Of a stretch of DNA of 64,000 nucleotides, positions 18,470 to 26,631 are shown piece after piece. The stretch's first letter is position 1, and every line of letters begins with the position of its first letter. This DNA comes from Streptomyces sp. NBC_01481. GTDB taxonomy: Bacteria; Actinomycetota; Actinomycetes; Streptomycetales; Streptomycetaceae. The position numbers were made by a program, and so were the translations under genes. The stretch lies in assembly GCF_026339995.1 (NCBI RefSeq), contig NZ_JAPEPT010000004.1, positions 868,001-932,000 on the forward strand. Direction: 5' to 3'. Under the pieces are notes generated by a model. That model saw nothing but the letters and a program-made list of their open reading frames with translations. It did not search any database and had not been told where the DNA came from.

Positions 18470-18557
18470 TCACGTGCGGAGCCAGATGACGAGGACTGTC
18501 GCGGCGGCGGTGCCGAGATGGACTCAGCCGCGTTTGCCGTAGCGGATGGTCACCGCT
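18470..18557 (-). pseudogene. 3' relic of an IS5-family transposase
   Basis: The minus strand ends 'AVTIRYGKRG', stop, 'VHLGTAAATVLVIWLRT', matching the conserved C-terminus of the window's other IS5-family transposases ('TRYDKRAYV', 'GTVTVAAIRLWLR') but with an internal stop. About 30 codons remain. Confidence 0.6.
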
Positions 18558-18566
18558 CGATGATCT

Positions 18567-18845
18567 TCACACCGTCACTGGGCGATGATTCGACCCTGTG
18601 ATCGCTGTCCAGCAGAGCCTGCAGAAGATCATGTCGTTGTCCTCGTCAAAGGCGAGATCCGCAGGATGACCCTGTACAGACTTGGCCACCGCGAAGTCGA
18701 TCGGCGTCTCCATGTAGCAATGCGGGTCGCCCTTGGTCAGCCAAAACGGATCCTCGCCGAGGCCAGGCGGACGTGGGCGGAAGCTGTTGCCGACCCGGAC
18801 GAGCGCGTCGACCACCTCGTACATCTGTTGCTGCGAATGCTCCAT
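18567..18845 (-). CDS. Hypothetical small protein
   Basis: About 92 residues from ATG 18845 (an alternative ATG is at 18860). It is acidic and hydrophilic with no signal or membrane helix: 'HSQQQMYEVVDALVRVGNSF', 'PFWLTKGDPHCYMETPIDF', 'LAFDEDNDMIFCRLCWTAI'. The Cys-Xaa2-Cys near the end might bind metal. No family recognised. It lies between two IS5 relics and may be an imported passenger. Confidence 0.45.
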   Translation of the reverse strand: MEHSQQQMYEVVDALVRVGNSFRPRPPGLGEDPFWLTKGDPHCYMETPIDFAVAKSVQGHPADLAFDEDNDMIFCRLCWTAITGSNHRPVTV

Positions 18846-18992
18846 GGCCCAAGTCTGCACCGGCTGTCCCTGGCGCCCAGGACTTCATGGCCCTCTGCCC
18901 TCGAGATTCACGGAACTCGCGCCTGCGACGCCGAGGTCGCCCTTACCGGTGTCGAGCTGCCCATGTGACTGCACTGTTCCCGAGTCGTTGAC

Positions 18993-19324
18993 GTGAACAT
19001 GGGGCGGGGTGACCTGACGGAAGCAGAGTGGGAACGGCTGCGTCCTTTCCTGCCGGTCAGCAACGGTCGTTGCGGCCGGTGGCGGGATCACCGGCAGGTG
19101 ATCGACGGGATTCTGCACCGGGTGCGGACCGGGGTGCAGTGGCGTGACCTGCCCGAGAGGTTCGGACCGTGGAAGACCGTCTATGAACGCCACCGCCTGT
19201 GCTCGGCCGATGGCACCTGGGAGCGTCTGCTCCAGCAGGTCCAGGCCGCGGCCGACGCGGCGGGCGACATCGACTGGGACATCTCGGTGGACTCCACCAG
19301 TGTGCGGGCGCATCAGCATGCGGA
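18993..19324 (+). pseudogene. IS5-family transposase first frame, 3' truncated
   Basis: The sequence encodes 'MNMGRGDLTEAEWERLRPFL', 'RCGRWRDHRQVIDGILHRV', 'FGPWKTVYERHRLCSADGTW' and 'DWDISVDSTSVRAHQHA', the first frame of an IS427-like transposase including the first catalytic Asp. After 'AHQHA' the sequence changes abruptly to an unrelated protein in another frame at about 19,325. The second frame (DDE half) is missing. Confidence 0.75.
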
Positions 19325-19576
19325 TGGCGGGACCGCCTGTCGACCGTGGCGGCCGCCCCTGCCGACCGCGGCGATCTCTCGGCCGCGCTCATCCGCCCCG
19401 ACGGCATCGTCGCCTGGGCCGCCGCCCCGGGCCTGCCCGCAGACACCGCAGCTCTGGCGGCCGCGCTGCGCACCTGTCTCGGCGAACCGCACACACGTAT
19501 GACGAACGGCCAACAAGGTGAACCTGGTCAACCTGCAGGCAGGAAAAGCACCGGACAACGCAGAGGGGAGGTCTGA
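19325..19576 (+). pseudogene. C-terminal remnant of an FAD-dependent monooxygenase
   Basis: Directly after the broken IS the second frame reads 'WRDRLSTVAAAPADRGDLSA', 'ALIRPDGIVAWAAAPGLPAD' and 'TAALAAALRTCLGEP'. This is the typical end of PgaE/RdmE-type aromatic hydroxylases ('LVRPDGHVAWA'). FAD-binding and catalytic parts are gone. The IS probably inserted into, and then deleted, the 5' part. Confidence 0.55.
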
Positions 19577-19684
19577 TTGTGTGCGATCCACTCTGACGGC
19601 CGGTTCCGCACAGGTCTGCCCTGATGGCACCGAAAGGCCGTGCCGCCTCCGCAGCGGCAAAACATCCGAGGAGCAGGAACGACG

Positions 19685-21184
19685 ATGGCACCCGATCCGA
19701 CAATCGCCCAGGTGACCATGACCCTGGCTGCCCTTGCAGCGACCGGGGCTACCCCGCGTCCGTCCGGGGAAACCCCGGAGCATCAGACCGAACGAATCAT
19801 CACCGGCATCGACGCGCAACTGAGCGATCCCAGCCTTGCGACGCAGGGCGCGTGGAAGCTGGTGTGGCTCGCCCTGAGCGAGGCCAACGCCAATATGGCC
19901 TACATCGCACGGAGCACCAACGGCTCGAACGAGTTCGCCGTGGTCGCTCGCGGAACGGACGCCGATCTGACCGACATCCTCGAGGACCTCGACGTCGGCA
20001 CAGTCGTCCCGTTCCCCGAAAGCGGATCGCCGAAGCCCATCGCCGTTTCCAAGGGGGCCATGGATGCGTTCAAACGGGTTGTCAACGCCCGCTCGATCGC
20101 CTCACCCTCCCCGAACGTCACGCTCGCTCAGGCGCTCACCGCCGCGCTCAATTCGGCGCCCTCCTCGCCGCAGCCGACCGTCTATCTGACCGGTCACAGC
20201 CTGGGCGGTTGCATCGCCACCATGCTCGCGCCGTACCTGCAGGCACAGACCTGGCCGAAACAGCCGCAGTTCGCGGTGATCACCTATGCCGCTCCCACCG
20301 CCGGCGTGCAGAGCTTCGTCGACTACTTCGACTCCGTGCCGTGGGTCATCGACGAGCGCCATAACAACGCCTACGACCTGGTACCGCACGCTTGGGCCGA
20401 TCTCGACACCGCCGCCGGCTGGTACCCGAGCCCGGGACCGCAGGCGACCGAAGAAGTGAAGCTGCTCATCGGGGCGATCTCCAAGCGCACCAAGGGCAAC
20501 GTCTACGTCCAGCCCGGCACGCTCTGCTCGATGAACACCGGATACACGAGCCTTGCCAAGAACCTGGTCAACAAGACCACCCAGGACTTCCTCGGCCAGG
20601 TCGCCTTCCAGCACGCCAACTCCACCTACCTGGACCTGGTGGGGGCGCCTGCCGTTCCTTCCGGGCCGGTGGTGACCGACGTGACCCCCACCTTCGGCGC
20701 ACCAGGCGCCACGGTGACCATCAACGGCACCGGTTTCAGTCCGGACAGCATGGTCGACTTCGGCCACTTCGCCTGCACCACGCGCAACATCGACCCCTCC
20801 GGCATCAGGATCACCGCTAAGGTCCCCAGCGGAACCGGCGTCGTCCACGTCCGCGTCACCAACACCCTCGGCACCTCCCCGGCCGTCGCGATGGGGCAGT
20901 TCGCCTATGGCGGACCCGCACCTGTGGTGGTCAGTGCGGTCAGCCCGACCAGCGGAAAGGTCGGCACCCCGGTTACCATCAGCGGCTCGGGCTTCGCCGA
21001 TGGCGCCACCGTGCACTTCAAGGACAAGGCATCCGATTCGGTCAAGTTCGTCTCCACCGGCCAGATCACCGCAACCGCGCCCGGTCAGCTCGACGACCAC
21101 CAGACGGTGAACATCACCGTGACGGTCGGCAAGGCCACCTCTCCCACCAGCCCCGCCGACGAGTTCACCTACACCGGACAGTAG
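19685..21184 (+). CDS. Class 3 lipase-like alpha/beta hydrolase with two IPT/TIG domains
   Basis: 499 residues from ATG 19685 (AGGAG 11 bases upstream). The N-terminal half has a class 3 lipase fold: 'NEFAVVARGTDADLTDILED', then the nucleophile elbow 'VYLTGHSLGGCIATMLAPYL' and 'AVITYAAPTAGVQSFVDYF'. A late 'NNAYDLVPHAW' may supply the acid and His. The C-terminal 170 residues are two immunoglobulin-like IPT/TIG repeats ('PVVTDVTPTFGAPGATVTIN' and 'PVVVSAVSPTSGKVGTPVTI'). No classical signal peptide is seen, so location is uncertain. The combination suggests a hydrolase acting on lipids or a polymer surface. Confidence 0.8.
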   Translation: MAPDPTIAQVTMTLAALAATGATPRPSGETPEHQTERIITGIDAQLSDPSLATQGAWKLVWLALSEANANMAYIARSTNGSNEFAVVARGTDADLTDILEDLDVGTVVPFPESGSPKPIAVSKGAMDAFKRVVNARSIASPSPNVTLAQALTAALNSAPSSPQPTVYLTGHSLGGCIATMLAPYLQAQTWPKQPQFAVITYAAPTAGVQSFVDYFDSVPWVIDERHNNAYDLVPHAWADLDTAAGWYPSPGPQATEEVKLLIGAISKRTKGNVYVQPGTLCSMNTGYTSLAKNLVNKTTQDFLGQVAFQHANSTYLDLVGAPAVPSGPVVTDVTPTFGAPGATVTINGTGFSPDSMVDFGHFACTTRNIDPSGIRITAKVPSGTGVVHVRVTNTLGTSPAVAMGQFAYGGPAPVVVSAVSPTSGKVGTPVTISGSGFADGATVHFKDKASDSVKFVSTGQITATAPGQLDDHQTVNITVTVGKATSPTSPADEFTYTGQ

Positions 21185-21299
21185 CGTCCGCACGCCCCGA
21201 TTCCGGGGGGCCCTTCGAGCAGCCCCGGGCCCTTGCCGCCGACCGGTCGAACCGTGCCCGGGCGAGGGATCGCCGCAGGACCGTTCGCCCTGCGGCGAG

Positions 21300-21830
21300 C
21301 AGGCCACGGAGCTGTGCGGCACGGCGAGCAGCTGCCGGGCGACCAGGTGTCCGCAACCCCCGACAGACCGGGGCCGGGATGAGTCGAGGCACCGATGTGC
21401 CAGAGTCCGGGTACCGCGGTGCGGTGGCGGCTCGACGACAGCCCCGGCCGCCAGATCAGGTTGTGGTCGAGCTCGGCGGAGCCGCCGTAGGGGTCGCCGC
21501 GGACGGCGTTGCGGTTGGCCGCGGCGATCCCGCCGGACTGACCGCACTCCACCGGGTCACCAGGGCGCGCAGGCCCGGGGCATGCGCCTCGATCCGGCCG
21601 AGCACCCGCTCCACATAGCCCGCGACCAGCCGCTCGTCGTCCCACCCCGCCGAGACGTCCAGCTCGCCCGCGGCATCGGACGACGGCGCGAACGGAACCT
21701 CCTGGAGCTGCACCCAGAGCGCGGCGCGGCCCGGCGGGACCGTGAGGGTCCAGTACGTACTGCTGGCCCACCACGACCCGCCGTCGTCGGCAACAAGCTC
21801 CTGAACGGCGGTGGCATAGCCCAGCTATAC
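21300..21830 (-). pseudogene. Phytoene-desaturase-like FAD oxidoreductase, C-terminal remnant
   Basis: The minus strand reads 'VQELVADDGGSWWASSTYWT', 'LTVPPGRAALWVQLQEVPFA', 'LVAGYVERVLGRIEAHAPGL', then after frame changes 'PYGGSAELDHNLIWRPGL', 'TAVPGLWHIGASTHPGPGLS' and 'GHLVARQLL'. These are the C-terminal substrate and FAD-closing motifs of COG1233 carotenoid-desaturase-like enzymes. A TAG at about 21,830 cuts it off from its N-terminal FAD domain, and at least two frameshifts are present. Confidence 0.6.
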
Positions 21831-21884
21831 GAGGCGTACGGCAGCTTGGTCTCCGGCCCATTCTGTTTTAAGCCACTCAAGTCA

Positions 21885-22424
21885 CTAGTGCTCCGCCTCA
21901 TAGATGAACGTTTCCCTGTCCGAACCGACCTCAGCGAACGGCCACAGGGCGCGCATCGCCTCGACCCTGTCCGTACGCGGAGGCATTGGTTCACCGCGAA
22001 GATAGGCGCCCAGGCAGGCGATGGCGTCAGCGCAGAGGCACATCCTGTCGACCCGCCGCTCTTCCCAGGTTCTTGAGTCGCCAGAAGGCAAGAGAGGCAT
22101 GAAGAACGTGTCTTCCCGCACCCGGGTACGAAGGTCAGCGTCGGGAACGCGCTGCATCAAGACTTGCACGTTCAGCACGCGCTCATGAAGCAGATGTCTA
22201 CGCGCCTCATCGTCAGGGCCAGCTCGACGAGCGTCGCGTTGAACTTCGAATAGCTCAGTCAGCACCTCCTCAATCGCCGTGGACGCACCCGCCTCCCGTT
22301 GCTCCTGACGCGCCTGAGCTGCCTGCTGCCGCTGAGCCATGATTGTGGACCAGATCGAAAGTGCCCCTCCGACCCCAGTACCTACAAGGCCGAACACCGC
22401 CCCTACCCATACCGATGCGTCCAT
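21885..22424 (-). CDS. Hypothetical protein with one membrane helix and a coiled coil
   Basis: 179 residues from ATG 22424. An N-terminal helix ('VWVGAVFGLVGTGVGGALSI') is followed by a charged coiled coil ('IMAQRQQAAQARQEQREAGA', 'AIEEVLTELFEVQRDARRAG'). The C-terminal half is helical with 'DADLRTRVREDTFFMPLLPS' and 'RVDRMCLCADAIACLGAYL'. Streptomyces have many proteins of this build with no assigned function. The gene looks intact and sits just outside the left end of the ISL3-type element. Confidence 0.62.
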   Translation of the reverse strand: MDASVWVGAVFGLVGTGVGGALSIWSTIMAQRQQAAQARQEQREAGASTAIEEVLTELFEVQRDARRAGPDDEARRHLLHERVLNVQVLMQRVPDADLRTRVREDTFFMPLLPSGDSRTWEERRVDRMCLCADAIACLGAYLRGEPMPPRTDRVEAMRALWPFAEVGSDRETFIYEAEH

Positions 22425-22551
22425 GCAGGGATCCTGACCCAGTAACGACGTTGCGAGAAGAGCTGGACGTACGAACAACCAGCGGCCGGTTCACGCAGAT
22501 CCTCACCGTTTACCACCCGGAAGCGGCCCGGAAAGTTCCGAATCCGGACCA

Positions 22552-22600
22552 CAGAAGTTGAGTCAGAACCCCAGTTTCGGGTTCTGGCTCACTTTCCGTG
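22552..22600. repeat. Two ISL3-type ends facing each other across nine bases
   Basis: GGTTCTGGCTCACTTTCCGTG (22,580-22,600) is the inverted copy, with one mismatch, of the end at 27,311-27,331. Just to its left, GAGTCAGAACC preceded by CACAGAAGTT is a diverged copy in the opposite orientation. Together they form a hairpin-like dyad. Either a second element abutted here or a head-to-head junction remains. Confidence 0.5.
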
Positions 22601-22669
22601 GAGAGCTGACTGACCGTAATGTCATGTGCTCGCGACGCTGGCCGGTATAACCAGCAGGGAAGGGCTGCA

Positions 22670-23098
22670 TTGAGCCAGTACTACGACATGGGTGACCAGA
22701 CCCTGTGGAACCCGTCCAACGGGGCCTCCCGGCTGTTCATGAGCCAGGTGAGCGTCTACCAAGCCGAACTGGGTCTGCCGTCGGGCATCGGCCCCATGCA
22801 GGCTGACGAGTGCCAGATCGACCCCCTCATGTTCAAAGGTTTCGTCGACGCCCTGCTCGCGTGGCACCGGAGAACGAGTCACGCCGTCATGGCTGCCCTG
22901 TCCGAGGGGTTCGTCGCCACGGTGCTGGTCCTGGCGGAGCGAGCAGGCATCGAGGTGAAAGGGCAGCAAGCAGGCTTCACCGAGGTCGGGGGCCTCAAGG
23001 ATGTTCAGATCCCGACGGCCCAGGATTCCTCTGAGGGGGCCTGGGTAGCCGCCCTTCAGCAGAAGGCACGCGAGCTGGGCCGCTTCATGGCGGCGTGA
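22670..23098 (+). CDS. DUF6086 family protein
   Basis: 142 residues. The TTG at 22,670 is preferred over an upstream ATG at 22,619: GGGAAGGG precedes it and the conserved start 'SQYYDMGDQTLWNPSNGASR' begins immediately. Family hallmarks are 'LPSGIGPMQADECQIDPLMF', 'FVDALLAWHRRTSHAVMAAL' and 'EGFVATVLVLAERAGIEV'. Function is unknown; DUF6086 genes are common single genes in Streptomyces and often sit near variable regions. Its position inside the inverted repeats of the ISL3-type element suggests it travels as a passenger, though this is an inference. Confidence 0.75.
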   Translation: MSQYYDMGDQTLWNPSNGASRLFMSQVSVYQAELGLPSGIGPMQADECQIDPLMFKGFVDALLAWHRRTSHAVMAALSEGFVATVLVLAERAGIEVKGQQAGFTEVGGLKDVQIPTAQDSSEGAWVAALQQKARELGRFMAA

Positions 23099-23147
23099 GG
23101 GTCTGCCAACACCCGCGCAGGCTCGGAAGCCATCAGAAGGCGATGGC

Positions 23148-23905
23148 CTATGAGTAGAGCAGGACACGCTTGCGGAGGAGATCGAAGCCGGCTCGGCCGA
23201 ACATCTGGCGCTTGAGCATCTTGATCCGGTTGACGTGTTCTTCGACGACGCCGGAGTTCCAGGGCAGGGTGAGGCCGGCCGTGACAGCATCACGGTCGCG
23301 GTCGATGCCTGCGGCCAGGGTGTGGAGGGGTGGCAGATCGTCTTGCCGAACGGCGTCGAGCCATTCCGGTAGACGTTCGCCCTCGCGTTCGGTGAGCATC
23401 CGGGCGAAGGACCGGACGTGCCCGGTGAGGGCGTCCAGTTCCGGGCACTGGGCCAGCACAGCCTGGAGCCGGAGTTGTTTGCTCGCTGCGAGGCTATCGG
23501 GGTGCCGCAAAATCCACCCCGAGACCGTCCGCGGGGTCGGCGGCCGGGCGGAAACCCGTTCAGGTGAGAGGCGTTTCTCCCGCAGGTAGGCGCGAACTCG
23601 CTGGTAGCTGCCCTTGTAGCCGAACGGCACGATCTCTTCCCACAATGCCCAGGCATTGGTGCAGCCCTGGTTCCAGCGGTCGTCCAGGGAGGGCTTGTAC
23701 TCGTCGAGGACCGTGGGGCGGTTTTGCCACTGCCCCTGGAAGAGGTCTTCGGGAGCAGCGGCGTCGGCCAAGCGCTTGACGGTGCGATGGGTCATGTGGA
23801 GCTGGCGGCCGATGGAGCGTCGGCTGTGGCCGGCCTCCAGCAGCGTGTGGACGACTGCGTGCCTGTCCCGAATGCGGTCGGCGAACCGGTGCCCTGTTGG
23901 CCATG
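23148..23905 (-). pseudogene. ISL3-family transposase, C-terminal half
   Basis: From about 23,905 the minus strand reads 'GHRFADRIRDRHAVVHTLLE', 'RSIGRQLHMTHRTVKRLADA', 'FQGQWQNRPTVLDEYKPSLD', 'HVRSFARMLTEREGERLPEW', 'AVTAGLTLPWNSGVVEEHVN' and 'RIKMLKRQMFGRAGFDLLRK'. These are the HTH and C-terminal catalytic motifs of DDE_Tnp_ISL3. The N-terminal half lies 2.7 kb away at 26,628-27,211 and would join in the same frame. The copy is interrupted at CTAG 23,907-23,910 by an IS427-like element. Confidence 0.82.
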
Positions 23906-23957
23906 GCTAGGCCGTGTCCGGCGGATCTTGTGACTGCCGCAGCCTTGGTTCGTTGGC

Positions 23958-24385
23958 ATGCTCATGGGGCGCGGAGATCTCACAAATGAAGAATGGGCCC
24001 GGCTGAAGCCCATCTACCGAAGTCCGGTCAGCGCGGGGGCCGTTGGGAGAGCCACCGGGTGATCAACGGGATTCTGTTCCGGCAGCGCACCGGGGTACCG
24101 TGGCGGGATCTGCCTGCGCGTTTCGGTCGGTGGAAGACCGTGTACGAGCGGCATCGGCGCTGGTCAGCGGATGGCACATGGGACAAGCTCTTCGCGGCTG
24201 TCCTCGCCGATGCTGACGCGGAAGGCCGCATCGGCTGGTCCATGGTGAGCGTGGACTCCACCTCCTGCCGGGCCCACCAACACGCTGCGGGAGCACGTAA
24301 GAAACCCCCGCGGCTTCCGGGAAAAGACACACGCCCCTGCAGCACCGCCCCGATGAGGGCCTGGGACGCTCACGGGGCGGCCTGA
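23958..24385 (+). pseudogene. IS427-like transposase, first frame, with a 5' frameshift
   Basis: The conserved start 'MLMGRGDLTNEEWARLKP' begins at ATG 23,958. At about 24,010 the coherent reading moves one base ('LPKSGQRGGRWESHRVINGI') and continues 'FGRWKTVYERHRRWSADGTW' and 'WSMVSVDSTSCRAHQHAAGA', including the first catalytic Asp. It ends 'MRAWDAHGAA', where the family normally shifts into the second frame. The extra 5' indel probably inactivates this copy. Confidence 0.7.
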
Positions 24386-24432
24386 CCTGCAAGATCCACC
24401 TTGCCGGTGAGGGCAGACGCCGCCCACTCGCC

Positions 24433-24840
24433 TTGCTGATCACCCCGGGGCAGTGGGGCGACGCTCCGCAGCTCATCCCGATCATGGAGCGTGTCCGTGT
24501 CGCCCGCCGGGATGGCGGGCGACCGCGGACTCGGCCTGGCCACCTCGGCGGAGACAAGGCTTACTCATCCCGCCGCAACCGCCGCTACCTGCGGCGACGC
24601 CAGATCAAGCATACGATCCCCGAACCGAAGAACCAGCGGGCCAACCGACAGCGCAAAGGCAGCAAGGGCGGTCGGCCCGCTGGCTTCGACAGGACGATCT
24701 ACAAACGCAGGAACGAGGTGGAGCGGACGATCAATGCCCTCAAGAGCTTCCGGGCTGTGGCGACGAGGTTCGACAAACGCGCCTACGTCTTCTACGGCAC
24801 CGTCACCGTTGCCTCGATCCGACTTTGGCTCCGGTCGTGA
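24433..24840 (+). CDS. IS427-like transposase, second frame (DDE half)
   Basis: The open frame carries 'LITPGQWGDAPQLIPIMERV', 'GHLGGDKAYSSRRNRRYLRR', 'YKRRNEVERTINALKSFRAV' and the terminal 'VASIRLWLRS', including the second Asp and the Glu region of the DDE triad. In-frame homology extends upstream to about 24,350 ('GRSRGGLTCKIHLAGEGR'), so it is normally made by ribosomal frameshifting from the first frame rather than from its own start (the TTG at 24,433 is nominal). Nearly identical to the remnant at 5,890-6,497. Confidence 0.75.
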   Translation: MLITPGQWGDAPQLIPIMERVRVARRDGGRPRTRPGHLGGDKAYSSRRNRRYLRRRQIKHTIPEPKNQRANRQRKGSKGGRPAGFDRTIYKRRNEVERTINALKSFRAVATRFDKRAYVFYGTVTVASIRLWLRS

Positions 24841-24856
24841 CCCACCGGAGAGAGCT

Positions 24857-25105
24857 AGTAGTACCCCTTCGCCCCGTCAAGCAGCTCCCTCACGATGTCC
24901 GCGTGCCCCGCGTGCCGTCCGGTCTCCTCGACGAGATGGATGAGCATCCAGCGGAGGCCGGCGTTTGCCGGAGCGGCAGTCGGGGTGGCGGCCGACGTCA
25001 TCCCAAGAGGCCGCGGCCACGATCTCGTTGCTTCGGGCGCACTGGGCCTCGTACGACGCACGCGCGCGGCCGGGAGTGCGCCCCATCGCTTCGAGGGAAC
25101 CGGAT
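24857..25105 (-). pseudogene. DUF664/DinB-type mycothiol transferase, C-terminal remnant
   Basis: The minus strand gives 'RARASYEAQCARSNEIVAAA', then after a one-base shift 'LRWMLIHLVEETGRHAGHAD' and 'IVRELLDGAKGYY'. 'HLVEETGRHAGHADIVRE' with its metal-binding His residues is diagnostic of DUF664 proteins in the DinB/mycothiol-transferase superfamily. The N-terminal half is missing. The TAG stop overlaps the CTAG bordering the IS427-like element. A complete homologue lies at 30,025-30,624. Confidence 0.68.
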
Positions 25106-25124
25106 GCGCACCACCGGCCGTCGT

Positions 25125-25862
25125 TCAGGCCCGGGTGTAGCCGCCGTCGGCGAAGAGTTCGGCGCCGGTGACGAACGACGAGGCGTCCGAAGCCAGGAAG
25201 AGGGCGGCCTCGGCGATTTCCTCGGCGTCGGCCAGCCGCCCCAGTGGCACGACGGCCTCGGCGAACCGGTCGACGTTCGGCCCCGCGGCGCGCAGCAGGG
25301 CAGGGGTCCGCGTGGGTCCCGGGCTGAGGACGTTGACCCGGAATCGACGCTCTCGCGATTGCCGGGCCCAGTTGTGCACGAGGTTGCTCAACGCTGCCTT
25401 CGAGGCGCTGTAGACCTCGAGGTGCTCATTGGGGCGCACGCTGTTGCTTGAGCCGATGACCAGGATGGAGGCGTTCTCCGCCAGCAGCGGAAGCGCCTTC
25501 TGGACGGTGAATAGTGGGCCCTTGACGTTGACGGCGAGTGTCAGGTCGACGTTCGCCTCGGTGTGGGCGCCGAGCGCGGCGTCCGCGACGATTCCCGCGT
25601 TGGCCACCAGCACGTCGATGCGTCCGGCCTCCTCGCGGACTCGCGCGTAGAGCGCGTCCAGGTCGGCCAGGACCGAGACGTCGGATCGTACGCCGGTGGC
25701 CGCAGGACCAATCTCCTTGACCGCCGCTTCGAGGCGGTCGATGTCCCGGCCGGTCACGAAGACCCGTGCGCCCTCCCGCACGAAGCGGTGGGCGATGGCC
25801 AGCCCGATCCCGCTGGTCCCTCCGGTGATCACGGCCACCTTCTCCTGCAGCACGCCTGGCAT
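25125..25862 (-). CDS. SDR-family NAD(P)-dependent oxidoreductase
   Basis: 245 residues from ATG 25862. It has the cofactor motif 'VAVITGGTSGIGLAIAHRFV', 'VLVANAGI' (NAG motif), the active-site Ser region 'ASILVIGSSNSVRPNEH', 'YSASKAALSNLVHNWAR' (YxxxK), and 'RVNVLSPGPTRTPAL'. This is a classical short-chain dehydrogenase/reductase; the substrate is unknown. It is divergent from a TetR gene 84 bases away, with a perfect 10-bp dyad between them, so it is very probably the target of that repressor. Both genes appear to be cargo inside the interrupted ISL3 element. Confidence 0.88.
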   Translation of the reverse strand: MPGVLQEKVAVITGGTSGIGLAIAHRFVREGARVFVTGRDIDRLEAAVKEIGPAATGVRSDVSVLADLDALYARVREEAGRIDVLVANAGIVADAALGAHTEANVDLTLAVNVKGPLFTVQKALPLLAENASILVIGSSNSVRPNEHLEVYSASKAALSNLVHNWARQSRERRFRVNVLSPGPTRTPALLRAAGPNVDRFAEAVVPLGRLADAEEIAEAALFLASDASSFVTGAELFADGGYTRA

Positions 25863-25887
25863 GTCGAACCCCTTCAGTTGTGGAATG

Positions 25888-25920
25888 GATCGTCCATAAC
25901 GTAGGCAGTAATGGACGATC
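25888..25920. promoter_or_regulatory. Probable TetR operator between SDR and TetR genes
   Basis: A perfect inverted repeat, GATCGTCCAT (25,888-25,897) and ATGGACGATC (25,911-25,920), is separated by 13 bases. It lies in the 84-bp divergent intergenic region, 26 bases from each start codon. Further half-site-like copies (GGAATGGAT at 25,883 and GAATGGATAGG near 25,928) flank it. Confidence 0.78.
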
Positions 25921-25946
25921 GAGTCAAGAATGGATAGGCTGAGACC

Positions 25947-26588
25947 ATGCCGAGACCACGCGCATTCGACGAACGCCAAGTCCTGGAGCGGGCCCGGGAA
26001 CAGTTCTGGGCGACCGGCTATGCAGGAACCCGGATGGACGACATCGCCCAGGCGACCGGCCTGGGCAAGGGCAGCCTGTACGGCGCATTCGGCGACAAGG
26101 GCAAGCTCTTCCACCGTGTGTTTGGTGACTGGTGCACCGCAGTCGTTGAGGTGGCCGAAGGGCGGCTGGCAGGTGGTCCGGACGCAGAGGCCTTGGTCCG
26201 GCTGTCGGGATACGTGCACCTAATGGCGGAGAACACCGCCTCCGACACCGAGCGCCGCGGGTGCCTGTTGGCCAAGGGCGCGGCGGAACTGGCCCAGCAC
26301 GATCCGACGGTCGCCGGACGGTCGGCCGAGACCATGACGGCACTGCTGACCCTGCTGCGGACGGAGATCAGCGCAGCCCAGCGCCACGGCGACATCGATA
26401 GCGCTGCGGATCCGGAGCGGTTGGCGGCACTGCTGCTGACGGTGGTCCGCGGTATCGAGGCGGTAGGCAAGGCCGGCCTGGCCCCGGAGACGCTGCGGAA
26501 CATTGCAGATACCGCACTGGCAGTCCTCCCCATGCCCGAGGGGCAGAAACGCCTCGCAACCGGGCGCAGTCCGGCCCGCAAAAACTAA
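25947..26588 (+). CDS. TetR-family transcriptional regulator
   Basis: 213 residues. The N-terminal HTH is clear: 'AFDERQVLERAREQFWATGY', 'GTRMDDIAQATGLGKGSLYG', 'AFGDKGKLFHRVFGDW'. The C-terminal ligand domain contains 'ERRGCLLAKGAAELAQHDP' and resembles the YP_/AcuR-like TetR_C group. It should repress the divergent SDR gene through the dyad at 25,888-25,920 and probably itself. Ligand unknown. It looks intact. Confidence 0.9.
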   Translation: MPRPRAFDERQVLERAREQFWATGYAGTRMDDIAQATGLGKGSLYGAFGDKGKLFHRVFGDWCTAVVEVAEGRLAGGPDAEALVRLSGYVHLMAENTASDTERRGCLLAKGAAELAQHDPTVAGRSAETMTALLTLLRTEISAAQRHGDIDSAADPERLAALLLTVVRGIEAVGKAGLAPETLRNIADTALAVLPMPEGQKRLATGRSPARKN

Positions 26589-26599
26589 CCTGGTGCCAT

Positions 26600-26631
26600 C
26601 ACGGCCACATGATCCGCCGGACAGGGCCTAG
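26600..26631 (-). repeat. Solo IS427-type end beside CTAG
   Basis: Reading the minus strand from 26,631, CTAGGCCCTGTCCGGCGGAT is followed by CATGTGG. It matches the left end of the IS at 23,909 (CTAGGCCGTGTCCGGCGGAT) with one mismatch in 20, in inverted orientation. It marks the right border of the DNA inserted in the ISL3 transposase; no transposase is attached to it. Confidence 0.65.

Larger units (their letters stand above)
23909..24857 (+). mobile_element. IS5-family IS427-like insertion sequence
   Basis: About 0.95 kb between two CTAG tetranucleotides (23,907-23,910 and 24,855-24,858). The ends are imperfect inverted repeats: GTGTCCGGCGGATCTTGTGA on the left against CTCTCCGGTGGGTCACGACC on the reversed right. 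It encodes a two-frame transposase. The left CTAG interrupts an ISL3 transposase; the right CTAG supplies the TAG stop of a DUF664 fragment. Confidence 0.75.
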
